The position numbers and the translations under genes are program-made. From positions 13,261,104 to 13,325,103 of the forward strand of contig NC_012878.2 in the NCBI RefSeq assembly GCF_000003195.3: 64,000 nt of DNA, read 5' to 3'. Below are positions 1 through 9,132 of the stretch, piece by piece. Source of the DNA: Sorghum bicolor. Taxonomy: Eukaryota; Streptophyta; Magnoliopsida; Poales; Poaceae. The notes under the pieces were generated by a model. It was not told the origin of the DNA and searched no databases. It saw only the letters and a program-made list of their open reading frames with translations. Each line of letters starts with the position of its first letter. The stretch's first letter is position 1.

Positions 1-556
1 GAAAAGCCTGCCGACAATGAAAGGCAGCATCTTAAGGCTCTATTCGTCAAAAAGGAAGGGTTGATGGGCAGCCAATGACCAAGATATTAGTTGATGGTGG
101 GGCTGCTATCAATATTATGCCGTATGTAGTCTATCGGAAGCTTGGGAAAGGAGATCAAGATTTGACCAAGACCGATATGATGCTAAAGGACTTTGAAGGA
201 AATGTGTCTCCGGTTAAGGGGGCAATATGCGTCGAGTTGATCATCGGCAGCAAAACCTTGCCGACAACTTTCTTCGTGATCAGTGGAAAGGGTTCTTATA
301 ATCTGCTACTAGGGAGAGATTGGATCCATGCCAATTGTTGCATCCCATCAACAATGCAGCAATGCTTGGTTCAGTGGGTAGGCGACAAAATTGAGATTGT
401 TCCAGGAGATTCTTCTTATGTCATCGCATCGGCAGAGGCAGATACTTATGAGAGGACCAGGTGCATCTCAGGAGAAATTTGGGAAAAGGATTTCCTTAAG
501 GTTGCCGATTATGAAATTCCACCGATCCAAGCAGTCGGTTCTGATGAGGAGTTCTA
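1..556 (+). pseudogene. Tat element A: retropepsin (protease) segment of pol
   Basis: The reading frame from the ATG at 75 gives an aspartic protease domain with the active-site string VDGGAAINIM near residues 6-15 and a second flap/psi-loop string LLLGRDWI near residues 75-82. Tat-lineage proteases normally carry DGGA instead of DTGA, so this is not a mutation by itself. The preceding bases 1-70 are coding in another frame, so a frameshift lies near 66-74 and the protein was originally continuous with gag upstream. The frame stops at 555-557, overlapping the next ORF by one base. It would process the gag-pol polyprotein in the virus-like particle. Confident on family; the exact break position is inferred. 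Confidence 0.8.
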
Positions 557-1185
557 ATGGATAGGTTCACCGATGATGGAAAATTAGGCCTGGGGTTCAC
601 ATCGGCCGATGATTTAGTAGAGATAGATATAGGTAATGGAGATAAGCCTAGACCTACTTTTATTAGTGCTAAGTTAAATTCTGAGTGTAAGCAACAGTTA
701 ACCGATTTGTTAAAGGAATATAAAGATTGCTTTGCTTGGGATTATACTCAGATGCCTAGTTTAAACCGATCAATTGTTGAACATCGGTTACCTATCAAGT
801 CCGGATTTCGGCCACATCAGCAGCCAGCCCGCCGATGTAATCCTGATATTCTTCCTGATATTAAGGCCTAAATAACTAAACTTATTGAAGCTAAATTTAT
901 TCGGCAGTGTCGGTATGCCGAGTGGATTTCCAATGTTATCCCAGTTTACAAGAAAAATGGGAAGCTTTGAGTCTGCATTGATTTCAGGAATCTTAATAAG
1001 GCTACGCCGATGGATGGCTACCCAATGTCGGTTCCCGATTTGCTAGTCGATGCTGCGGCTGGACATCGGGTCATAAGCTTCATGGATGGCAATGCAGGAT
1101 ATAATCAGATATTCATGGCTGAAGAAGATATTCCAAAGACTGCATTTAGATGTCCTGGTCATGTTGGGCTGTTTGAATATAGTCA
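557..1185 (+). pseudogene. Tat element A: linker and N-terminal half of reverse transcriptase (broken)
   Basis: Starts with a polar linker, then the conserved region just before gypsy RT (EYKDCFAWDY, then IVEHRLPIKSGFRPHQQPARR). In-frame stops occur at 869-871 (TAA) and 968-970 (TGA). Between and after them the frame still encodes RT fingers/palm motifs (NVIPVYKKNGKL, then VCIDFRNLNKATPMDGYP, then FMDGNAGYNQI). Near 1180 a two-base loss in a TA-rich string moves the coding frame, and the palm continues in the frame of the next entry. Two stops plus a frameshift mean that no full RT can be made from this copy. Confidence 0.8.
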
Positions 1186-3554
1186 TGACCTTTGGCTTGA
1201 AAAATGCTGGTGCTACCTATCAAAGGGCTATGAATTTTATCTTTCATAAGTTCATCGACAAGCTGGTAGAAATTTACATTGATGATGTGGTGGTTAAGTC
1301 TGGGGATTTCACAAAGCATCTTGCCGATCTGCGAAAAGTGTTGGAATGCACAAGAAAACATGATTTAAAGATGAACCATAACAAGTATGCATTTGGTGTG
1401 TCGGCAGGTCAATTTCTTGGTTTCATGGTGCATCAGAGAGGAATTGAAATTAGCAGAAGATCTATCGATGCTATTAACAAAATAGTTGCTCCTACCAACA
1501 AAACTGAGCTCCAATCTCTAATCGGCAAAATAAATTTTATCAGGCGATTTATTTCCAATTTGTCTGGTAAAATTCGTGCTTTCAGTCCTTTACTTAAATT
1601 GAAAGCCGATCAAGAATTTATATGGGAGGAAGAGCAACAGTTGGCCTTAGATGAAATCAAGAATTATTTGACAAATCCTCCAGTCTTAATTCCACCTCAG
1701 CAAGGAAAGCCCTTCAGATTATATTTGTCTACCGATGGGATGGTCATCGGTTCGGCTTTGATTCACGAATTCGAAGGGAAGGAGCGTGTGATTTACTATT
1801 TAAGTAGAAGATTGATTGATGTTGAGACCAGGTATTCGGCCATTGAAAAATTGTGTTTATGCTTATATTTTTCTTCCATTAAGTTAAGGCACTATTTGCT
1901 ATCGGCCGAATGCACTGTTATATGCAAAGATGATGTGGTTCGATATATGCTATCTATGCCGATTATGAGTGGTAGAATCGGTAAGTGGATTTTGGCACTG
2001 TCAGAATTCGATCTACGTTACGAATTGGCTAAGGCGGTTAAAGGACAGATTATGGCCGATTTTATTACTCAACATTGTGGTGTAGTGGAGACTTTGAAAA
2101 TTGTGCCTTGGACGCTCTTCTTTGATGGATCCACGTGTGACCGGGGGGCAGGAATCGGCATAGTACTAATTTCCCCCCAGGGAAGGAAGTATGAGTTCTC
2201 TTTGTCGATTGTTGCTACGTCAACGAATAATCAAGTCGAGTATCAAACTTTGATCAAGGGGTTGGAATTGTTGAAAGAGGTTCATGTTGATACTGTTGAA
2301 ATCTTCGGGGATTCTATGCTGGTCATAAATCAGTTGGCTGGAAGTTATGAATGCCGAAGCGAAGTCCTGATAACTTATTATGAAAAAAGTATGCAACTAT
2401 TAAAGGAATTCAAAGATTTCCGATTAGAGCATATTCCTCGGTTGCATAATGAGGAAGCTAATCGGTTGGCTCAGCATGCCTCGGGATATCAACCCATATT
2501 AAACGCGTTATCGGCAATCGGTGCCGATGATTGGAGAAAGGAGATCGTTGATTATTTGAAAGATCCATCCAAAAAGGTTGAGAGGCGCGTTAGGTTCCAA
2601 GCTACCAAGTATGTGCTCCTTGGGGATGAATTATATTATCGAACTATAGATGGAGTTCTTCTCAAATTCTTAGGAAATGATGAAGCCAAAAGTTTGATGG
2701 GTGAGATCCATCAAGGAGTATGTGGAGCACATCAGTCGGCTTTTAAGATGAAATGGATGATTAGGAGAAATGGGTATTATTGGCCAACCATACTCGAGGA
2801 TTGCTTTAAATATTTCAAAGGATGTCAAGGATGTCAAAAGTTTGGCAATATTCAAAGGGCACCCGCATCGGCTATGAATCCCATTATTAAACCTTGGCCA
2901 TTCCGGGGATGGGCTATTGATTTGATCGGCCAGATTTATCCACCATCAAGCAAAGGGCATAAATTCTTCTTAGTTGCCACTGATTATTTCACCAAGTGGG
3001 TTGAAGCTATTCCTTTGAAGAAAGTAACATCGGCCAATATGATTGATTTTGTGAAAGAGCATATTATTTACCGATTTGGTATTCCTCAAATGATTACTAC
3101 CGATCAGGGTACTATGTTTACATCAGGAGAGTTTGATGAATTTGCAATCGATATGATAATTAAAGTATTGAATTCTTCTCCTTATTATGCTCAAGCCAAT
3201 GGGCAGGCCAAGGCATCTAACAAAGGAATTATTAAACTTATCAAACGGAAGATTGAGGAAAATCCTAGGAGGTGGCATACATTGTTGAATGAAGCTTTGT
3301 GGTCATATCGGATGGCTTGTCATGGGTCGACCAAAGTTTCACCTTATCAGTTGGTATACGGGCACGATGCAGTACTACCATGGGAAATTAAGACTGGATC
3401 TAGGCGACTATCTTTCCAAGATCAGTTGACTGGCGATGACTTTGCTACTTTGATGAAAGATGAGTTAGATGATTTAGCAGGGCATCGGCTCAAAGCTTTG
3501 ATAAGTATAGAGGAAAAAAAAAGAGAGTCGCTAAGTGGTATGATAGAAAGGTAA
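1186..3554 (+). pseudogene. Tat element A: RT palm/thumb, RNase H, second RNase H, integrase
   Basis: One open frame (from about 1086) carrying: the RT catalytic box YIDDVVV near 1275-1300; a degenerate gypsy RNase H around 1710-2080 (FRLYLSTDG); a second RNase H around 2107-2480 (FFDGSTCDRGAGIG, then NNQVEYQTLIKGLEL, then IFGDSMLVINQL); an integrase zinc finger (HQGVCGAH, then CQGC) near 2705-2840; and the integrase core. The core has AIDLIG and TTDQG, but the third acidic residue is replaced: the codon 35 residues after the second Asp is AAG (Lys) at 3210-3212, where the DDE family has Glu. The dual RNase H supports the Tat lineage. The frame ends at 3554 after a frameshift in an A-run near 3517-3524. 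Confidence 0.85.
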
Positions 3555-3787
3555 AGGCTAAGGAGTTTGCCGATGGAGATTTGGTATGGAAGCTGATATT
3601 AACGATTGGGGCTAAAAGTTCAAAGTTTGGCAAGTGGTCTCCCAATTGGGAAGGTCCTTATCGGATAAATCGGTCTGCTCCTGATAATGCCTATATTTTG
3701 GAAACTCTCGAAGGAGTCGAATTTCCTAGAGCATTGAATCGAAAGTACTTAAAGAAATATTACCCGAGCATATGGGTCAATGCGTGA
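3555..3787 (+). pseudogene. Tat element A: integrase C-terminal domain
   Basis: This continues the integrase after the A-run frameshift. It encodes the C-terminal DNA-binding fold seen in gypsy integrases, with WSPNWEGPYRI near 3640-3670 and an ending KKYYPSIWVNA. The stop TGA is at 3785-3787. No chromodomain follows, which fits the Tat (non-chromovirus) branch. It lies directly upstream of the two small hairpins and the convergent antisense gene. Confidence 0.75.
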
Positions 3788-3798
3788 AAGCTTAAGGT

Positions 3799-3884
3799 GC
3801 CGATAACATTCCTATCGGCTGGATCAAAGTGTATCTCGGACTGAATACGATGTTTCAAAAGATGCCGATAACAGTCCTATCGGC
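3799..3884. repeat. Two identical-stem hairpins between convergent genes of element A
   Basis: At 3799-3819 and again at 3864-3884 the sequence is a perfect 7 bp stem, gccgata ... tatcggc, around 7-base loops (acattcc and acagtcc). The two copies are 65 bp apart and sit between the pol stop codon (3787) and the end of the antisense gene (about 3944). They could mark 3' end formation for one or both convergent transcripts, but that is inference. Confidence 0.6.
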
Positions 3885-3943
3885 TAGACCAAAATAATCA
3901 GCAGTTTTTGAAGAAAGAGCAAAACACGCCGCCGATGAGAAGC

Positions 3944-6900
3944 TCATACATTCAGCAGAGCTTGGATCGCCGATATAGCGCGCAGACGGATTTTTTCAGC
4001 TTCTTCTATATCCTTGATGTCTTCATCGGCAGAACCCTCCACTGGTTTCAGCTTCTTATTCATCTGCAATGCCTTGCGGGCTTGAATGTTTCACTCTTGT
4101 TCGGGGGTCTTGATCATTTCAGGCAGTTGACTTTCTTCTTGATGAGCTTAGGACAGAGCCTCTTCTACTTGCTTAAGCTCTGCCAACAGGGCTTCCCTCT
4201 TTGCCGATAGGTCGGAGATCTTTTGTTTCAGCGTATCTCAGGAGGATTTTAGAATGGCAATGCTCTTGTGCTTCTCATCGGCAAGATGCTTCACTTTCAT
4301 TACCTCCTCTGAGAGCTGGGCATGAGTGGCTCTATCGGCAAGGCGTTGGGTAGCTTTTTGATACTGAAGCTGGCGGCTCTCTAAGTGCGCGGCCTGAAAA
4401 AGAGTCTCCTCGGCATCGGCAGGGATTTGGCCTCTGAGAGCCTTAAACAAAGCCTTGGCTAGATCAGAGTCATCAACCAGTTGAGTTGTATCCTGATGAA
4501 GTAGGGCCAACAGATCTTCCAGCTTTGCTCTGATTTCTGCTGATGAAATCCCAACTGCTTGAGAAGAGCTTGCTTCCTCGCCTTCATCATCAGAGATAGC
4601 GATGGCAAAGGAGAACAAGTTGTCGGGAGAGTCCTATTCCTGAAAAGAAAATAAAATAAGTTATTTGATGATCAAGTACTGGTGATGAAAAATAGAAATC
4701 AGGTGACTTACTTGTTTCAGGGCAATTTCTCGCCTCTGGCTAGTTGAAGCCAATGGTACAATGGGTTGATCGGCTGGAGTTGTCGATGGAATGATGTCAG
4801 CTAAAAATGATATAATAATAATAATGAGTTTTGCAAGTTAAAAAAAATCTATCGACAAATAATCTTATGGACAGAACCTTACCTTGAGGGGGTGCAATGC
4901 TTGTCTGGATCGAAGAAACTACTGATGCTATGATTGAACTCACTGGATCGGCGGTCTGCTCGTGTACATCGGCTGATGTCTTTTCTGGCTGAGGTACTTC
5001 TTGTGGATGAGGTGGAGACGGTGCTTGTTGTGTCTGAGCTTCTGGTGAAGAAGGGGACGATTCCACATGAATCGGTGACCCTAGAGGAGGAGGAGGAGGA
5101 GGCGCTGCTGTCTTCTGATGTTTTGCTTGTGACTTAGTACTCTTGGGACCCTTTCTCTTGACTTGGCTGGACTGGGGGGCATCGGCAGTTGTCTTAGTAC
5201 TTCTGGTCTTTGCCGATTTGCTAGTTTGCTGATACAACGATAAAAGTTTCATAAGTACAAGTGTAACAGAGTATTGATGGAATTTTTTGTCGAGACAGAA
5301 AGTTACCGATAAAGTTCCCATGGCAGCCGTCCTGAAAAGGCTGTGTAAGTATAGAATGGAATCGGTATAAATTGAAGAGATAAAAACTTTCTACCTTGAA
5401 AACTTGCGCCAAATCAGCAGCAGCGACCGATGGAGATGTCTTGGCCCGCTTGGTGGTGATTTTCTTGAAACGCACACCCCGGTGCATTAAGGCCGCTAAA
5501 CTTGGTGCATTGTTGCCGATCAAAGAGATCGGGCCCGATGGGAGGAGTTCGATCGGCTTGCCGCTTCTACTGACTGACGGTGGAGTATCGTCGACCTGTA
5601 TAAAACAGAGAAAGTAAGTTGCCAATAAGAACAAAAGTAATAGGATTGAGGTATCAGTTGGAGACTTACAATGTTCTCCGGGACCTTGTACGTGGAGTCG
5701 ATCATACCGCGGAATGTAAGAACCGATCTGCAGAACGAATGCTCTTTCCACTTCGCCCACCATTGTTTGTACGCCTGGGTGATGAAGAGAGCTGGGATCC
5801 AAGCCGATAAGTCGATATCTGATGTATCGGCATTTGGTGGGAGTTGAGCTATTCTGATCCACTCAAGACCACTGGTGATGATCTCCCTTGGTTTCACCAC
5901 ATCGGCGTAGCAGAGCGCAATCGGCAGCTGTCCGAAGGCCAATTGACGGGCCAATGCTGATGGATTGTAGAACTCGTAGGTGAGATTGGAAGCTTTCCCA
6001 CTACCAAAGAAGTTCACTAGCATAGCCCTCGGAGTGATAATTGCCATCATCAGATCATGGTCCTTGTTGAGAGCATCATCAAAGGGATGAAAAGTCAGGG
6101 GAAATCTGGTGTCTGGATCCTCATAAGGCATCCATGCCCGTTGTTCTTTGGTTAGACCCTCATAAAGAGTCTGAAAGAATCGGCTAACCTGATCTTCATT
6201 ACCACCGGTACCCGGTAGAACTATGACAGCTTCACCATAGTTCAGAGGGGAGCGAGTTGCCAATTCCTCCTCATCCAGCTCATGATCTTCGGCTATATCT
6301 CTGGGGAAGCGCTGTGCAAAGAGGTTGAATTCAAGGCGCTTATGCATGTGGACACTAAGCCACATGTTGATGAACCACCAGGGTCCCCCTAAGTTACCGA
6401 TGGGTTGGCCTAGCAGGAGTTTCTTAGCTACTTGATGGAGAAGGTGATAAACAGAGCCGAGCAAATATCGGCCAAGAGGAAATCGGCTACCATTGGCCAG
6501 TCTTTCCACTGCCGATAGATAGACAGAGGTTGGCCCTGCCGATCGGCCACAGAATACAAACTTATCCAGCCACATGTTCAAGAAAATTGCCTGCTCTCTT
6601 TCCCCAACAGATCCTGTTTTTCGGTACTTCTAAATATATCCAGACCAACCACCGATAGCGCGAGTCTCTACCTTAGAACTGGGCTTGGTGTCAAACAGAT
6701 GACTGTTATCAGCAGTGGATATGTCTAAGCCAGTGAGCATGAGTACATCAGCAAGAGTAGGTGAAGCAGGGCCATGGCCGAATACAAAAGCATTGAGCGT
6801 GTCTGACCAAAATTACGAGGCAGCTATCAGCAGCGACTCGTTCCTCTCCACATCGGCAATAGATAATCTGATGCATTGGTCTAATTTCCGCTCACCCCAT

Positions 6901-7268
6901 TGAACTGCATTTGAATGGTTGACTCTCAGGAACCAGTCTTTCCATCCTTTGGTGGGACTGGGCCAGGAACAGAAAGCATCTTTCCACAGATCAAAGGAGA
7001 AGTTTTCGGCTCTAAAAGGGATCCTATTTGTCTCTACATTTATCAGATCAGTAGGATCTGGGTTTCCCAATGGACCAAGGCACTGGAAGTGAGGTTGATC
7101 AGTAGGAATAACAATTTTATCAGCCAACTCCTAAAGAGATAGAGGATGAAAGAACAGAAAAGGAAGAAAAAGTACTCAGTAACCAGATTTGCAGATGAAC
7201 AGGAGTACAGTAAAAGTATAAAAGAAGGATGGTAGGCTGACCTCAGGAACGATGAAGTTGATGGCCAT
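3944..7268 (-). pseudogene. Antisense plant-mobile-domain gene of Tat element A (intron-containing, decayed)
   Basis: Read on the - strand: short exon 1 (7242-7268, MAINFIVPE; the frame is open further upstream, so the start is uncertain); exon 2 (5670-7130); exon 3 (5395-5595, 201 bp); a short exon near 5307-5331; a proline-rich, low-complexity exon (about 4881-5231); a small exon around 4711-4800; and a coiled-coil-like C-terminal exon from about 4637 down to 3944. Introns have GT...AG ends. Exon 2 matches the plant mobile domain (PMD) fold also found in MAIN/MAIL1 proteins (TLADVLMLTGLDIS-type string, WLDKFVFCGRS). In-frame stops at 6813-6815 and 6630-6632, and more in the last exon, show it is dead here. 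The role in the element is unknown. Exon boundaries outside exons 1-3 are approximate. Confidence 0.75.
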
Positions 7269-7419
7269 TTCTTCCTGAGGAAGAGGAGAGATCGAAGACT
7301 TGGAAGATTGGTAGAGGAGGCCCTTGCTGGAGTTCTTGGAGTTCTCAGGCAATGCCGCCGCCAGGAAAGTGGATTTGAGGCTGTAGAATGACAAGATGGA
7401 GAAAGAGTACCAGAAAAGG

Positions 7420-7433
7420 AAGTATTTATAGGA
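7420..7433 (-). promoter_or_regulatory. TATA box of the antisense gene, copy A
   Basis: On the - strand this reads ctataaatacttcc, about 155 bp upstream of the proposed ATG at 7268. The same string occurs at the matching place in copy B (21592-21606). Conservation in both copies, outside the LTR, supports a dedicated promoter for the antisense transcript. Confidence 0.6.
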
Positions 7434-7831
7434 CAAAACGGGCAGGGGCAAATCTGACTTATCTCTTTGCCGCATCCGTGAAATCCGAGGGTGTTCAGGT
7501 GGATATGGTAACTGTTCGCACGATAATCAGGGGATTGCGCAGGTGATTTAACAGCAAGCGGTCATGATTTTGAAGATATTTTACTTTGCAAGATCGCCTG
7601 ATCGGTCCATCGGCAGTTTTCTCTAACGGTAATATTGCCGATGAGCGCATAAGTAGGGAGGTTCGGTTCGAGAGGTTGAGAAATTCGAGGAATCTACAGG
7701 AGAATTGGGCTAAGATTGTTTAGATTTGGTGACTGATTACCAGATTGGGAGAAGTAATTGCGGAAAGACATCATTACTGCAGAGAATTTTGGAGCATTAA
7801 TGATTTTTATACTCCGAAATTAGGGGGCATG

Positions 7832-8556
7832 TGTTGACACCGTTTTTAGACACGTATCCTTGGATACACACCTAGAGTTAATAAAGTGTAGATCGGTAGG
7901 TGGAGCAATGGTGACTAATCTGCAGGGGAGTTGCCGATGAAGGTTGATGCCGATGGGAAACAACCGAATATGACTAAGTCTTGAAGTGGTGACGTATTCA
8001 TGCCGATGATCAGTGCCGGTGTTTGCCGATGGCTGTAACAGGTAGTGTGCCGATGACTCTGAAGAAAAGCACGGAGGTTGTCGATTGATTCGTGGCAGTG
8101 TCCCGGACGGTTACGGGGGATAGTTTAATATTTTCCTTAGTTATTAGAGTTCGTTTTTGTATACAAATTCTGTTTAGTTTGGAATTCGAGTTAGTCATGT
8201 CTGGTTGTAGCTCTTTGGACAAGGTATAAATATAGACCCTAGGGCGATGTAATGAGACATCTATCAATCAGTCAAACACAAGTTTTTACTCATATTCCAG
8301 CATCTACTTTTTCGACGACTTCGTCACATTTTCCTTTTATTACGAGTTCTTAGGAATTTGTCGGGTCAAACTCGGCGCGTTCTCAAGTTCCGCGTGAACA
8401 CCTCTTGGTCGTGACATCCGGGCGCATCGCTGTTGTCGGGACCAAAGTGTTCGAGTTACCACCTTTGTCGATTGTAAGGTCAAATCGGCTGGCACGTCTT
8501 AACGTTTGAATCGGGTATTAGCTCTTTGTGTTTGCAGATCAGCTTTTGCATCAACA
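7832..8556 (+). repeat. 3' LTR of Tat element A
   Basis: Begins TGTTGACACCG and ends CATCAACA, giving the TG...CA ends of an LTR. It is preceded by a polypurine tract (attagggggcatg, ending at 7831). A TATA-like string (ggtataaatatag) lies at 8223-8235. The 757 bp LTR at 22008-22764 has the same ends and polypurine tract. The matching 5' LTR and the target duplication are outside the window. Confidence 0.85.
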
Positions 8557-9132
8557 GAACCATCATCTCATCCCTAATTCTACTTCTATTCATATAAGTT
8601 AGATGAACGATGAAGAACAGGGATGAATATATCAAGAACATAGCACAAGAACTAAGAACTAGTTCATATACTATGAACATGATATAGACATAACTATACT
8701 CTAGTTCATAAGCACAATTATATAAAGATAACAAGAACTTGCTCATGGAAGAAGACTGATTATGATTCATACCAAGAGGATCCTTTCTTCCTAGGAGACA
8801 AGCTCTCCTTGGTAGCTCTTGCCTTGCTCTATTACTAGTCTAATACTAAAGATACAAGTGAGAGGTGTGAGGAAATGTAGACTCCAAATGATGTGTGTTT
8901 TACAAATGAGGGGGAGCCATCTATTTATAGCCCAACTAGGATGGTTTGGGGGATCTAAATATGGTAGTAAGTGAAACCGTCCTATGCATGGCGGCATGCA
9001 ACCGCCAGAGAAAGGTGGGGCCGGTTTGCCACCACCAAGGTTGCGCCCGCAACCAGGTGCGCCCGCAACCTGGTGGGCCCGCAACCTGGTGGGCCCCACC
9101 TGGCCACCGCCTTCGCGTGGCTTGCTCCCTGC
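8557..9132 (-). mobile_element. Unclassified LTR-like remnant, left part
   Basis: No open frame of note. The stretch has a reverse-strand TATA-like string (ctataaatag, near 8927-8937), a GC-rich set of imperfect repeats around 9035-9110 (units of the type gcccgcaacctggtggg), and continues past the solo LTR into 11554. I read it as part of an older LTR-type element in - orientation into which both Tat copy A and the solo LTR inserted. Family not recognised. Confidence 0.35.

Larger units (their letters stand above)
1..8556 (+). mobile_element. Ty3/gypsy LTR retrotransposon, Tat lineage, copy A (5' end outside window)
   Basis: Seen on the + strand in order: aspartic protease (motif VDGGAAINIM), RT with the YIDDVVV box, a degenerate gypsy RNase H, a second RNase H (FFDGSTCDRGAGIG), and an integrase with zinc finger, catalytic core and C-terminal domain. 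A convergent antisense gene follows, then a polypurine tract and a 725 bp 3' LTR. A second (archaeal-type) RNase H and an antisense ORF between pol and the 3' LTR are known marks of the Tat branch (Grande, RIRE2 and Retand relatives). gag and the 5' LTR lie left of the window. Several stops and frameshifts make this copy non-autonomous. It shares its antisense gene and LTR type with the second copy ending at 22764. Confidence 0.9.

Noticed and set aside
3908..4210. 100 aa open frame on +
   Set aside because: It is the complement of the coiled-coil C-terminal exon of the antisense gene.
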